The notes beneath the pieces were generated by a model, which did not search any database, was not told the origin of the DNA, and saw nothing but the letters and a program-made list of their open reading frames with translations. The translations under genes were made by a program, and so were the position numbers. From DATLGB01 sp963726825 (GTDB taxonomy: Bacteria > Actinomycetota > Thermoleophilia > Solirubrobacterales > Solirubrobacteraceae), in contig CAVSDT010000001.1 of assembly GCA_963726825.1 (NCBI GenBank), positions 1,364,001 through 1,428,000 on the forward strand: a stretch of DNA of 64,000 nt, given 5' to 3'. Of the stretch, positions 8,694 to 16,979 are shown one piece after another; position 1 is the first letter of the stretch; each line of letters starts with the position of its first letter.

Positions 8694-9194
8694 TCAGGCC
8701 GCGGCCGCGCGGGCGGCCTGCCGGCGCACGAGCGGATGGTCCGGCGTCGCGCCCGGGCCCGGCCGGGCGATGACGTCGCGGGCGCCCAGGCGCGCGCCGC
8801 AGCGCTCGCACAGCCGGTGATCGTCGACCGCGCCGCCACAATCGCGGTGCTCGAGCACGACCGGCGGGCCGGCTGGGGTCGGCGCGTTGCGGTCGCCCCA
8901 CTGCAGCAGGCTCGTGATGACGGGCCACAGGTCCAGTCCGCGGTCGGTGAGCCGGTACTCGTGGCGCACGGGGCGCTCGGAGTAGGGGACCTTCGTGACG
9001 ATGCCGGCCTCGATCAGCTTGTCCAGCCGCGTGGCGAGGACGTTGCGGGCCACGCCGAGGTCGTCCTGGAGCGCGTCGAAGCGCCGCACGCCGAGGAACA
9101 GGTCCCGCACGATCAGCAGGGTCCAGCGCTCGCCGACGACCTCGAGGGTGCGGGCGACCGAGCAGGTCTGGCTGGCGTAGGTGGACTGCAGCAC
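8694..9194 (-). CDS. HxlR-family winged-helix transcriptional regulator with C-terminal zinc-binding cysteines
   Basis: 166 residues. The N-terminal HxlR (MarR-like) winged helix starts CSVARTLEVVGERWTLLIVRDLFLGVRRF (about 11-39), followed by LGVARNVLATRLDKL and a beta-wing ending RHEYRLTDRGLDLWPV. A C-terminal tail has DCGGAV and CERCGARLG (about 119-139), a likely structural metal site seen in some HxlR proteins. The GTG start at 9194 is preceded by TAGACT at an 8-nt spacing. It diverges from the MFS/GNAT/thioesterase operon and is the likely regulator of it. Confidence 0.85.
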   Translation of the reverse strand: MLQSTYASQTCSVARTLEVVGERWTLLIVRDLFLGVRRFDALQDDLGVARNVLATRLDKLIEAGIVTKVPYSERPVRHEYRLTDRGLDLWPVITSLLQWGDRNAPTPAGPPVVLEHRDCGGAVDDHRLCERCGARLGARDVIARPGPGATPDHPLVRRQAARAAAA

Positions 9195-9202
9195 GGGGTC
9201 GC

Positions 9203-9247
9203 AGTCTAGACCACCGGGGTTGCATCACGCAACGGACCCGATAAGGT
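9203..9247. promoter_or_regulatory. Divergent leaderless-type promoter pair between HxlR and MFS genes
   Basis: On the minus strand TAGACT (9208-9203) sits 8 nt before the HxlR GTG. On the plus strand TAAGGT (9242-9247) sits 7 nt before the MFS ATG. No Shine-Dalgarno is visible for either gene. The two -10-like boxes lie 33 nt apart, so one bound HxlR dimer in between could control both directions. Confidence 0.45.
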
Positions 9248-9254
9248 CCGTCCT

Positions 9255-10646
9255 ATGAAGCAACGCACCCGGCTGACCGCCGCCGTCCTGTGCCTGGGCG
9301 CCTTCATGGCCGGGCTGGACCTGTTCATCGTCAACATCGCCTTCCCGGACCTCGCCCGCGACTTCGGCGGCGCGTCGATCGGCGGCCTCTCCTGGGTGCT
9401 CAACGCGTACACGATCGTGTTCGCCGCGCTGCTCGTCCCGGCCGGCCGCTGGGCGGACGAGCTCGGCCGCAAGCGCGTGTTCCTCACGGGCCTCGCGCTG
9501 TTCACCGGCGCGAGCGCCGCCTGCGCGGCGGCCGGCTCCGTCGAGGTGCTCGTCGCGCTCCGGGTCGTGCAGGCGACGGGCGCTGCGCTGCTGATGCCGA
9601 GCTCGCTGGCACTGCTGATCCCGTTGTTCGCGCCCGAGAAGCGAGCCATGACGGTGGCGCTGTGGGCGATGGTCGGCTCGGTCGCGGCCGCGGCGGGCCC
9701 GCCGCTGGGCGGCGTCCTCGTGCAGGCGAGCTGGCGCTGGGTGTTCCTCGTCAACGTCCCGATCGGGATCGCCGCGATCGTGCTCGGCCTGCGGCTGCTG
9801 CACGAGCAGCGCCAGCCGGACGCCGTCGCGCCCGACGCCGTCGGCGCCGGCCTGTTCGCGCTCGCGATCGCCGCGCTCGTGGGCGGCATCGTCCAGGGAC
9901 CGGAGTGGGGCTGGCTGGACGGCCGGACCCTCGGGCTGTTCGTGGGGGCCGTCGTCCTCGCCGTCCTCGTCGCGCGCCGCTCGGGCCGCCACGCCGCGCC
10001 GGTGATCGACGCCGCGCTGCTCGAGGTGCGCGCGTTCCGGGTCGCCATCGGCGCCGCGATCGTCTTCTACGCAGGCTTCTCCGCGATGCTCCTCGGCGGC
10101 GTCCTGTTCCTCACGGGGGTGTGGGGGGAGGACGTGCTCACCGCCGGCCTGATGCTCGCGCCGGGCCCTGCGATGGCCGCGACGTTCGCGATCCCCGGCG
10201 CGCGTGTCGCCGCCAGGCGCGGGATGGCGACCGTCGGGGCCTTCGGCGCGGCGGTCTTCGCCCTCGGCACGATCTGGTGGCTCGTGCGCCTCGGCGGGAC
10301 GCCGCACTACGTGTCGGACTTCCTCCCCGGCATGCTCGTCACCGGCCTCGGCGTCGGCTGCGTCCTTCCGACCGTGACGGGCGCCGCGGCCGCGGCGCTC
10401 CCCGCCAACCGCCTCGCGACGGGGACGGCGATGGTCACCACGGGTCGCCAGGTCGGCTCGGCGCTCGGCGTCGCGATCGCGGTCGCGCTGCTGGCGACAC
10501 CGGCCGGCGCCGGCAGCTTCGACGCGGTCTGGGGCTTCATCGGCGCGGCCGCCGCGCTGAGTGCCGTCGGCCTCGGCAGCCTGGGCGTGGTGGGTCCCGC
10601 CCCGGCCGCGGCGCCGGCCGCGGCCGTGCCGGAGGCGGCGGCATGA
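9255..10646 (+). CDS. MFS transporter, DHA2-like drug/metabolite exporter
   Basis: 463-residue polytopic inner-membrane protein. It starts with the DHA2-style segment LDLFIVNIAFPDLARDF in TM1, then WVLNAYTIVFAALLVPAGRWADELGRKRVFL (loop 2-3 motif A, G-R-WADELGRKR), and a motif-C-like GPPLGGVLVQASWRWVFLVNVPIG near 149-172. About 13-14 hydrophobic segments can be counted. Proton-driven export of a hydrophobic compound is the family role; the substrate is unknown. It is first in an operon with a GNAT acetyltransferase (ATGA overlap) and opposite an HxlR regulator, a typical efflux-plus-modification arrangement. Confidence 0.82.
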   Translation: MKQRTRLTAAVLCLGAFMAGLDLFIVNIAFPDLARDFGGASIGGLSWVLNAYTIVFAALLVPAGRWADELGRKRVFLTGLALFTGASAACAAAGSVEVLVALRVVQATGAALLMPSSLALLIPLFAPEKRAMTVALWAMVGSVAAAAGPPLGGVLVQASWRWVFLVNVPIGIAAIVLGLRLLHEQRQPDAVAPDAVGAGLFALAIAALVGGIVQGPEWGWLDGRTLGLFVGAVVLAVLVARRSGRHAAPVIDAALLEVRAFRVAIGAAIVFYAGFSAMLLGGVLFLTGVWGEDVLTAGLMLAPGPAMAATFAIPGARVAARRGMATVGAFGAAVFALGTIWWLVRLGGTPHYVSDFLPGMLVTGLGVGCVLPTVTGAAAAALPANRLATGTAMVTTGRQVGSALGVAIAVALLATPAGAGSFDAVWGFIGAAAALSAVGLGSLGVVGPAPAAAPAAAVPEAAA

Positions 10647-11248
10647 CGACGACCGTCGCGCCGGACCCGGCGACCCAGCTCCCCACCCCGCCGGCGCCCA
10701 CCGGACAGGTCATGACGAGTTCAGCCGGCACCGGCGCGACGCGGGCCGCCTTCGGAACCGGTTCGCAGGTCGACGCGGCCGCCGGCCTGACCGTCCGCCC
10801 CCTGCGCCCCGGCGACCGCGAGACGTACGTGCGCTTCGTCGCCGGCACCTCGGACCGCACGCGCCTGCTGCGCTTCGGCGCGCCGAAGCGGGCGATGACG
10901 ACCCGCGAGGTCGACCGGATGCTCGACGTCGGGCACGACGGCGCGGAGGCGCTGGCGGCGTGGACACCGGCCGGGGAGATCGTCGCCGTCGCCCGTTACG
11001 CGCCGTTCCCGGACGCCCCGGGCGTGGCGGATGTCGCGATCGTCGTCGCCGACGAGCTGCAGGGCCGGGGAGTCGGCAGCTGGCTGCTCGGGCAGCTGCT
11101 CGAGCGCGCCTGGGTCGCCGGGTACACGCGCCTGCGGGCGACGACGCTCGTCGACAACGCCGCCGTGCACGGGCTGCTGCGCCGTCACGGCTTCCGGACC
11201 ACCGGCACCTCGCAGGGCGTGCGATCCTTCGAGGCCGTGGCGCGATGA
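10643..11248 (+). CDS. GNAT-family N-acetyltransferase
   Basis: 201 residues. The first 45 or so are low-complexity and Pro/Thr/Ala-rich, followed by a GNAT domain (LTVRPLRPGDRETYVRF onwards). The acetyl-CoA pyrophosphate-binding motif A is VADELQGRGVGSWLLGQLLERA (about 132-153; Q/RxxGxG/A form), and the C-terminal HGLLRRHGFRTTGTS is motif B. This resembles the acetyltransferase domains found in protein-lysine acetyltransferases, but it is free-standing. ATGA overlaps couple it to the exporter upstream and the thioesterase downstream. Start chosen by the overlap; a later Met (codon 27) is possible. Confidence 0.75.
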   Translation: MTTTVAPDPATQLPTPPAPTGQVMTSSAGTGATRAAFGTGSQVDAAAGLTVRPLRPGDRETYVRFVAGTSDRTRLLRFGAPKRAMTTREVDRMLDVGHDGAEALAAWTPAGEIVAVARYAPFPDAPGVADVAIVVADELQGRGVGSWLLGQLLERAWVAGYTRLRATTLVDNAAVHGLLRRHGFRTTGTSQGVRSFEAVAR

Positions 11249-11667
11249 CGGGACTGGAGCTGATCGAGGCGCTGCGCGACGGTGCGCTGGCGCCGCCCGG
11301 CGTCGCGGTGCTGCTCGGCATGGAGGTCACGGAGGTCTCCCGTGGCCGCGTCGTCTTCGCCATGGACCCGGGCCCGCAGCACGGCAACCCGATCGGGACC
11401 ACCCACGGCGGCATCCTCGCGACGCTGCTGGACTCCTGCGTCGGCTGCGCCGTCCACACGGAGCTGGGGGAGGGCGACACGTACACGACGCTCGAGCTGA
11501 AGGTCAACTACCTGCGGCCCGTGATGGCCGACGGCGGCCGGATCACCGCGACGGGGGAGACGATCCACGTCGGCGGCCGCGTCGCCACGGCGGAGGGCCG
11601 CCTCCACGGCCCCGACGGCCGGCTGTGCGCGCACGCCACGACCACCTGCCTGATCACCCGGGGCTAG
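11245..11667 (+). CDS. PaaI-type hotdog-fold acyl-CoA thioesterase
   Basis: 140 residues with the PaaI/4HBT2 signature: NPIGTTHGGILATLLDSCVGCAVH near 48-71 (HGG plus the catalytic Asp position), then TTLELKVNYLRPV and a C-terminal beta-strand LCAHATTTCLI. Hydrolyses acyl-CoA thioesters, often aryl-CoA. It is third in the HxlR-facing operon and starts inside the GNAT stop (ATGA). Together the operon could export, acetylate or release a CoA-bound small molecule; this is inference. Confidence 0.85.
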   Translation: MTGLELIEALRDGALAPPGVAVLLGMEVTEVSRGRVVFAMDPGPQHGNPIGTTHGGILATLLDSCVGCAVHTELGEGDTYTTLELKVNYLRPVMADGGRITATGETIHVGGRVATAEGRLHGPDGRLCAHATTTCLITRG

Positions 11668-11816
11668 CCTGCACGGGGCCGCTGGTGAGCCTCTACTCCA
11701 GGCGGTCATGGCCCGGAGCGCTCCCACAGTGCTGCCGGGCCGCTTCGTGTCGTGCAGGAAGGCCGACCAGGCCGACGATTCCCCCGCCCGTCACCGCACC
11801 CTGGGATGATCGGCCG

Positions 11817-12194
11817 ATGCGCACCCGCTCGATCGCCGCGACCCTGCTGACCGCCGGCGTGGCCACCGTGGCAGCCGCCGCCCCCGCGGCCGCCACGTCC
11901 TACTGCTCGCCCGAGACCGGCGACTACTGCTACTCGGCGCTCAAGCAGCGCGGCGTCGTGCGGATCGGGCTGGACACGTTCTCCTTCACCGGCAGGGTCA
12001 GGACGTGCGTCACGCAGCCGGGCGGCGCCAGGACCTGCAAGCGCTTCACCCTGCGCACGAAGCGCAGCGGCATCCACGGCTTCCGCACGCGCTGGAGCCG
12101 GCACTTCCCCAACGGGGGCAAGGGCACCTACAAGGTGACCTTCGCCCCCGCCGGGATGGGCAGGCTCGGCCCCGGGGTGACCTTCAGGCGCTAG
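11817..12194 (+). CDS. Small secreted protein of unknown function
   Basis: 125 residues with a Sec signal peptide: MRTRSIAATLLTAGVATVAAAAPAAA, then a cleavage site before TSYCS. The mature part is basic, with four cysteines in two pairs (SYCSPETGDYC; TCVTQPGGARTC) that could form disulfides, and ends with GPGVTFRR. I recognise no family. It follows the thioesterase by 149 nt in which I see no gene, and its stop overlaps the convergent F420 oxidoreductase by 4 nt. Start: an ATG after GATGAT at 6-nt spacing, possibly leaderless. Confidence 0.6.
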   Translation: MRTRSIAATLLTAGVATVAAAAPAAATSYCSPETGDYCYSALKQRGVVRIGLDTFSFTGRVRTCVTQPGGARTCKRFTLRTKRSGIHGFRTRWSRHFPNGGKGTYKVTFAPAGMGRLGPGVTFRR

Positions 12195-13144
12195 GCGAAG
12201 TGCGGCAGCACGTCGCGCTCGAAGGCCTCGAAGAAGCCCTCGTGGTCGCCGCCGATCTGCTGCACGTAGACCTCGTCGAAGCCCGCGTCCGCGTAGGCCT
12301 GCAGCTGGGCGACGTGCTTGTCCATGTCCGGGCCACAGGAGACGGACTCGGCGATCATGTCCTCCGTCACGAGCGACATCGCCTGCTCGAAGTGCGACGG
12401 CGTCGGGAGGATCTGCGGGAGCTCGCCCGGCAGGCCCTCGTTGCCCCAGGTCGCGTGCGCGGTCTGCAGGCAGGTGGCCTCGTCGGCGCCCCAGCAGACC
12501 TTCGCGCCGCCCTGGACGACCTTGTCCTGACCGCCGGCGTCGCGGTACTGCTGCACGACCTCCTGCTCCGGCGCGACGAAGCAGAAGCCGTCGCCGACGC
12601 GCGCGGCGAGCTCGATGGCCTTCGGCCCGAAGCCCGACACGTAGATCTCCGGCGGCGTCTCGGGGAGCGTGTAGAGGTGCGCGTTCTCGACGTGGAAGTG
12701 GTTGCCGTCCCACGACGTCTGCTTGCCCTTCCACAGCTCGCGGATCAGCGCGATCGACTCCTCGAGCATCTCGAGGCGGATGTCGGCCTCGGGCCACGGG
12801 TCGCCGAAGATGTGCTCGTTGAGCGCCTCACCCGAGCCGACGCCGAAGATGAAGCGGCCCTCGAGCTGCACCGCGGCCGTCGCGGCCGCCTGGGCCATGA
12901 TCGCGGGGTGGATGCGCATCGTGGGGCACGTGACGCCCGTCGTGACGGTCATGCTCGTCGTCGCCTCCGCGAGCGCGCCGATCACGCCCCACACGAACGG
13001 CGAGTTGCCCTGCGTGGAGTTCCACGGGTGGTAGTGGTCGGAGACCCACAGGTCCTGGAACCCGTGGGCCTCCGCGAGCTTGGCCTGGTGGACGAGGTCG
13101 CGCGGTCCGAACTCCTCGGACGACAGGAAGTAGCCGATCTTCAT
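12191..13144 (-). CDS. F420-dependent LLM-class oxidoreductase (F420-G6PDH-like subfamily)
   Basis: 317-residue TIM-barrel flavin/F420 enzyme. It begins MKIGYFLSSEEFGPRDLVHQAKLAEAHGFQDLWVSDHYHPW, matching the G6PDH-like F420 subfamily (catalytic His near 38-40 region). Further signatures are GRFIFGVGSGEALNEHIFGDPWP near 96-118 and PPEIYVSGFGPKAIELAARVGDGF near 164-187. The coenzyme is inferred from family membership. Substrate unknown; only some members oxidise glucose-6-phosphate. Stop codons of this gene and the convergent secreted-protein gene overlap. Confidence 0.85.
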   Translation of the reverse strand: MKIGYFLSSEEFGPRDLVHQAKLAEAHGFQDLWVSDHYHPWNSTQGNSPFVWGVIGALAEATTSMTVTTGVTCPTMRIHPAIMAQAAATAAVQLEGRFIFGVGSGEALNEHIFGDPWPEADIRLEMLEESIALIRELWKGKQTSWDGNHFHVENAHLYTLPETPPEIYVSGFGPKAIELAARVGDGFCFVAPEQEVVQQYRDAGGQDKVVQGGAKVCWGADEATCLQTAHATWGNEGLPGELPQILPTPSHFEQAMSLVTEDMIAESVSCGPDMDKHVAQLQAYADAGFDEVYVQQIGGDHEGFFEAFERDVLPHFA

Positions 13145-13174
13145 GTCACCGGCGCTGCCCGCGATGGTGGCGCG

Positions 13175-13957
13175 CTAACGCAACCTGGCGCCGAGGTCCG
13201 CCGCGATGCCGTTCATCCGGCCCTTGCGCGCGGCTGTCGTCAGCTGGCGGGTGACCGCGCGGTCCAGCAGCCGGCGGGGGATCAGTCGCAGCGCCGCGTA
13301 GGAGGCGGTGCCGCGGCGACTGGTCGCGAGGTCGCGCACCGGCTTGTCCAGCGCCGCACGCACCAGGGCGTCCGCCGCGCCGGACAGCGGCTCCTCCGGC
13401 ACGAGGCCGTCCAGCCCCATGCCCTTGTCGATCGAGGACTGGTGGATCGGCGTCTTGATGTAGCCGGGGTAGATCGTCGTCACCGTCAGCGCGTCGCCGT
13501 GCTCGAGTCGCAGCGCGTCGGAGTAGGCGACCAGCCCGCGCTTGGACATGCAGTAGGCGGTCGCGAACGGGACGGTCAGGTGCGCGAGGCCGGAGGCGAC
13601 GTTGACGACCCGGCCGCGGGCGGCCCGCAGGTCCTCGAGCGCCGCGCCCGTCACGCGCCAGGCGCCCATCAGGTTGATGTCGATGACCCGCTCGGCGTCC
13701 GGGCCCGGCCGCTCGCCCGCGCTCTGGGGGTCGCCGACGCCGGCGCAGTTGATCAGCACGTCGATGCCGCCGAGGCGCTCGCTCGCGGCGGCGACCGCGC
13801 GGTCCACCGACGCCTGATCGCGGACGTCGCAGGCGATCACGTCGTCGCCCTCGCCCGTGACGTCGAGCGCGATGACGCGCGCGCCTCGCTCGCGCAGCTT
13901 GACCGCCGCGGCGCCACCGATCCCGCCGGCGCCGCCCGTGATGACGACGCGGGTCAT
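13175..13957 (-). CDS. SDR-family oxidoreductase, partner of the adjacent monooxygenase
   Basis: 260 residues. NAD(P) motif TGGAGGIGGAAAVKL near 7-21, NCAGVG near 85-90, catalytic YCMSK near 150-154, and a C-terminal tail past the usual SDR end (LIPRRLLDRAVTRQL). Length and tail resemble the SDR proteins commonly encoded beside flavin monooxygenases in actinobacteria. Its ATG overlaps the monooxygenase stop (ATGA), so the two are coupled. Likely sequence: alcohol oxidised to ketone here, then ketone oxygenated by the BVMO; the direction is inference. Confidence 0.85.
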   Translation of the reverse strand: MTRVVITGGAGGIGGAAAVKLRERGARVIALDVTGEGDDVIACDVRDQASVDRAVAAASERLGGIDVLINCAGVGDPQSAGERPGPDAERVIDINLMGAWRVTGAALEDLRAARGRVVNVASGLAHLTVPFATAYCMSKRGLVAYSDALRLEHGDALTVTTIYPGYIKTPIHQSSIDKGMGLDGLVPEEPLSGAADALVRAALDKPVRDLATSRRGTASYAALRLIPRRLLDRAVTRQLTTAARKGRMNGIAADLGARLR

Positions 13958-15444
13958 GCCGGCACCGCGCTCGGGGCGGGGGCCGTCTCGAACACGTGCT
14001 GGGACGGATCGAAGGTGCGCAGCGACAGGTCGAACTTGTAGGAGAAGTCCGGCCACAGCGTCGTGTTGCGGCCCGTCTTGTCGAGGTACCAGGAGCCGCA
14101 GCCGCCGTCGGACCACACCGTTCCCGGCATCTTCTGCTGCAGCCGCGCGTTGAAGGCCTCCTGCACCTCGGGCCGGACCTCGACCGCGGCGGCGCCGGCG
14201 GCGTCCATCGCATCGAGGGCGAGCAGGACGTAGCGCGCCTGCGCCTCCGCCATGAACACGACGCTCATGTGCCCGAGGCCGGTGTTGGGCCCCAGCAGGA
14301 GGAACAGGTTGGGAAAGCCCGCCACCGTCGTCCCGTTGTGGGCGGACATCGAGCCGGCCCAGTGCTCGGCCAGGGTGCGGCCGTCGCGCCCGCGCACCCG
14401 GGTGGCGATCAGCGGTTCGGTGACCTCGAAGCCGGTGCCGGCGATGATCGTGTCGACCTCGCGCTCGGAGCCGTCGGCGCCGACGACGACCGAACCCCGG
14501 ACCTCGGTCAGCCCCGTGGTGAGGACCTCGACGTTCGGCTGGTCGAGCGCGGGGAGGTAGGTGTTCGAGATCAGCAGCCGCTTGCAGCCGGGGGAGTAGT
14601 CCGGCGTGAGCTTCTTGCGCAGCGCCGGGTCCTTGACGGAGCGGCGCAGGTGCGAGAGCCCGACCGCCTTGATGGCGACGGAGAGCCTGACCCGCAGCAT
14701 CGGGATGACCGTCGACTCGCGCCCCCAGTAGACGAGCGTCCGCATCAGCCGCTGGGCGCCGGGGACTCGCGAGTAGAGCGCGTGCTCGGCCTTCGTGAGC
14801 GGCCGCTCCGTGCGCGGCAGCACCCACGGGGGGGTGCGCTGGAACAGCTTGAGCTCGCCGACGACGGGCTGGATCTCGGGGACGAACTGGATCGCCGACG
14901 CGCCCGTGCCGATCACGGCGACCCGCTCGCCGGTGAGGTCGTGGTCGTGGTCCCAGCGGGCGGAGTGGAAGACCTTGCCGGGGAAGTCCTCGAGGCCGGG
15001 GACGGCGGGGAGCTTGGGTTCGACGAGCGGACCGGTGCCGGACACGAGCACGCGGGCGCTGAGGCTGCCCTGGCTCGTGTCGATGCGCCAGCGGCGGGCG
15101 TCGTCGTCCCAGCTGGCCTCGGAGACCTCGCAGCCCAGGACGAGGTGGTCGCGCAGGCCCTCCTGGTCGGCGACCCGGCGCTGGTACTGGAAGATCTCGT
15201 CCTGGTGGGAGTAGGTCCGCGACCAGGCGGGGTTCAGCGCGAAGGAGAAGGAGTACACGTGGCTCGGCACGTCGCAGGCGCAGCCCGGGTAGGAGTTGTC
15301 GCGCCAGGTGCCGCCGACGTCGTCACCGCGATCGAGCAGCAGGAAGTCGCTGCGACCGGAACGCTTGAGGTACGTCGCCATGGCAAGGCCGGAGAACCCT
15401 GCGCCGATGATGGCGATGTCGACGTCGTGCGTTGGGAGGCTCAT
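13954..15444 (-). CDS. Flavin-containing monooxygenase, Baeyer-Villiger type
   Basis: 496 residues without the N-terminal extension seen in the monooxygenase at base 1. FAD motif GAGFSGLAMATYLKR begins near residue 14, DVGGTWRDNSYPGCACDVPSHVYSFSF follows near 42-69, the BVMO-type fingerprint FPGKVFHSARWDHD is near 151-164, and the second nucleotide motif GTGASAIQF near 174-182. Cytosolic FAD/NADPH oxygenase for ketones or related substrates. The start ATG lies directly beside an 18-bp inverted repeat, so translation is probably leaderless and tightly repressed by the facing TetR. Confidence 0.86.
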   Translation of the reverse strand: MSLPTHDVDIAIIGAGFSGLAMATYLKRSGRSDFLLLDRGDDVGGTWRDNSYPGCACDVPSHVYSFSFALNPAWSRTYSHQDEIFQYQRRVADQEGLRDHLVLGCEVSEASWDDDARRWRIDTSQGSLSARVLVSGTGPLVEPKLPAVPGLEDFPGKVFHSARWDHDHDLTGERVAVIGTGASAIQFVPEIQPVVGELKLFQRTPPWVLPRTERPLTKAEHALYSRVPGAQRLMRTLVYWGRESTVIPMLRVRLSVAIKAVGLSHLRRSVKDPALRKKLTPDYSPGCKRLLISNTYLPALDQPNVEVLTTGLTEVRGSVVVGADGSEREVDTIIAGTGFEVTEPLIATRVRGRDGRTLAEHWAGSMSAHNGTTVAGFPNLFLLLGPNTGLGHMSVVFMAEAQARYVLLALDAMDAAGAAAVEVRPEVQEAFNARLQQKMPGTVWSDGGCGSWYLDKTGRNTTLWPDFSYKFDLSLRTFDPSQHVFETAPAPSAVPA

Positions 15445-15478
15445 GGTTACAGCACTGTAACCTACGGGGCTGTAGGGT
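15445..15478. promoter_or_regulatory. TetR operator: 8-bp inverted repeat between monooxygenase and TetR genes
   Basis: GGTTACAG-CA-CTGTAACC (15445-15462) has perfect 8-bp arms and a 2-bp spacer, and touches the monooxygenase start codon. A related half-site CTGTA recurs at 15470-15474 in ggctgtagggtaa, so a second weaker site is possible. On the minus strand TACAGT within the repeat lies 9 nt before the ATG, i.e. the operator would cover the -10 element. The 49-nt divergent gap makes the TetR gene at 15494 the natural ligand-responsive repressor. Confidence 0.7.
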
Positions 15479-15493
15479 AAACGCGGACCGGGA

Positions 15494-16096
15494 ATGGCGA
15501 CAGGCACCAGACACCGCATGACGGGCGCCCAGCGGCGCGAGCAGCTGCTCGACGTGGCGAAGGCGATGATCGACCGCGACGGCGTCGCAGCGGTCTCGAT
15601 CGAGTCCGTCGCGCGCGCCGCCGGCATCACCCGCCCGATCGTCTACGACCACTTCGCCGGCCTCGACGACCTGCTCGCCCGCATGCTGGAACGCGAGACG
15701 GCACGGGCGCTGGGGCAGCTCACCGCCGAGCTGCCCGCCAGCGACGGCACGCCGCGGGAGGCGCTCCAAGCCGCGTTCCGCGCCTATCTCGACGCGGTGG
15801 CGGCGGACCCGGTCACCTGGCGGCTGGTCCTGCTGGCGCCCGAGGGCGTGCCCGGCACGCTGCGCGAGGCGGTGAGGGCCGGGCGCGAGGCGATCGTCGC
15901 CACGCTCGCGGCGACGGTCGGCGCGGGCTTCGCCCCGGACCGCCCGTCGCCGGACCCGGCCCTGACGGCGCGCTCGCTGTCCGCCCTGGCCGACGAGGCC
16001 GCCCGGCTGCTCCTCACGGACCCGGTCGCCTACCCGGTCGAGCGTCTCCTCGCCCACGGCGAGTGGTTGCTCGACCAGGTGGCGGGGCGGCCTTAA
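15494..16096 (+). CDS. TetR-family regulator of the monooxygenase/SDR pair
   Basis: 200 residues. Helix-turn-helix: RREQLLDVAKAMIDRDGVAAVSIE then VARAAGITRPIVYDHFAGLDDLL (about 14-61), followed by an Ala-rich helical effector domain (TetR C-terminal type). It is divergent from the monooxygenase across an operator-like inverted repeat, so auto-regulation and repression of the FMO-SDR operon are likely. It is followed by a strong hairpin terminator. Start ATG at 15494; a later Met (codon 9) is possible. Confidence 0.85.
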   Translation: MATGTRHRMTGAQRREQLLDVAKAMIDRDGVAAVSIESVARAAGITRPIVYDHFAGLDDLLARMLERETARALGQLTAELPASDGTPREALQAAFRAYLDAVAADPVTWRLVLLAPEGVPGTLREAVRAGREAIVATLAATVGAGFAPDRPSPDPALTARSLSALADEAARLLLTDPVAYPVERLLAHGEWLLDQVAGRP

Positions 16097-16100
16097 CGGG

Positions 16101-16128
16101 CTCGGGCGGCCCCTGAGGGCCGCCCGAG
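16101..16128. terminator. Strong bidirectional hairpin terminator
   Basis: Perfect 12-bp stem (CTCGGGCGGCCC / GGGCCGCCCGAG) around the loop CTGA, 4 nt after the TetR stop and upstream of the convergent lipoprotein gene's stop. There is no clear U-tract, as is usual for very GC-rich actinobacteria. Confidence 0.75.
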
Positions 16129-16165
16129 TCGTTCGTGGTCCGCCTAGGCGGATCCGAGTTGGTGC

Positions 16166-16852
16166 CTAGGAGGCGGGGAGATCTGCGGTGATGGTGGCGA
16201 CGCCGATGACGAGCCCGCCCTTGAGGTCCTGGATGCCGAACGTCTGGTTCAGCAGGTCAGCGGCCTCGGCCTTGAGCTTGACCGTCGTGCCCGTGAGGGT
16301 GGCGGTGCCCTTGTCCTCGTCGACCTGGATCGGGTTCTTCAGGGTGCGACCGTCGAGGAAGAACAGCGGGGCGCTCGCGGCGGCTTCCTTGCCGTCGACC
16401 GAGACCTTGCCGGTGAGGAGCGACTTGCCGGGGTCGACGACGAAGTTGGTCAGTTCGACCTTCTTGCCGCCGGCGGTGAGGCTGAGGCCCGAGCCGTCGT
16501 GCTCGATGCGACCCTGGACGTACGGGTTGACGCCGGAATCGGGGCCGTAGTAGGAGACGTTGCCGCCCGTGATGGGGAAGACGGCGGCGCCGGCGTCGGT
16601 GATCTTGGCGGTGCCGACGGGGCCGGGGGTGACCTTCAGGGCCGTGAGGGCCTTGACGAAGCCGGCGTCGAGCTTGACGGAGGTGTCCTGGCCGGAGAGG
16701 GAGTCGATGGCCGCCGCAGGAGTCGGGGTGGCCTTGGCCTCGGAGGACGAGGAGGAGCCGCTGGTGGACTCGGAGTCGCTGCCACCACACGCGGCGAAGC
16801 CGAGTGCGAGGGTCGCGAAGAGGGCGATGATCATGGGGAGTGTTCGCTTCAT
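16166..16852 (-). CDS. Secreted lipoprotein with HtaA-like beta-rich domain (tentative)
   Basis: 228 residues. Lipoprotein signal peptide with lipobox LGFAAC (Cys 22), followed by a Ser/Thr/Pro-rich linker to about residue 48. The remaining 180 residues are beta-rich with FPITGGNVSYYGPDSGVN, GRIEHDGSGLSLTAGGKKVEL, NFVVDPGKSLLTGKV and a late AADLLNQTFG, a layout I associate with the HtaA-like extracellular domains common in Thermoleophilia. In corynebacteria HtaA domains bind haem; that function is not shown here. Single gene between two hairpins. Confidence 0.65.
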   Translation of the reverse strand: MKRTLPMIIALFATLALGFAACGGSDSESTSGSSSSSEAKATPTPAAAIDSLSGQDTSVKLDAGFVKALTALKVTPGPVGTAKITDAGAAVFPITGGNVSYYGPDSGVNPYVQGRIEHDGSGLSLTAGGKKVELTNFVVDPGKSLLTGKVSVDGKEAAASAPLFFLDGRTLKNPIQVDEDKGTATLTGTTVKLKAEAADLLNQTFGIQDLKGGLVIGVATITADLPAS

Positions 16853-16947
16853 ACCTGCCTATGCGCCCCTGCTCGGCGATTGGTTCACTCGAGCGCAAAG
16901 TAAGTTGCTCACACAACGACCGGACCGGCCAAGTCTGGCTCGCCCAC

Positions 16948-16968
16948 GAGCGGTCACCGCGACCGCTC
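16948..16968. terminator. Hairpin downstream of enoyl-CoA hydratase gene
   Basis: GAGCGGTC / GACCGCTC, an 8-bp perfect stem with a 5-nt loop, 12 nt beyond the stop of the minus-strand hydratase gene and upstream of the lipoprotein promoter region. No U-tract. Confidence 0.45.
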
Positions 16969-16979
16969 GGCCCGCGCCG

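Noticed and set aside
15445..15630. Extension of the monooxygenase gene upstream to an ATG at 15630.
   Set aside because: The added residues do not resemble the family, would overlap the TetR gene and cross the operator; the domain starts right after the ATG at 15444.
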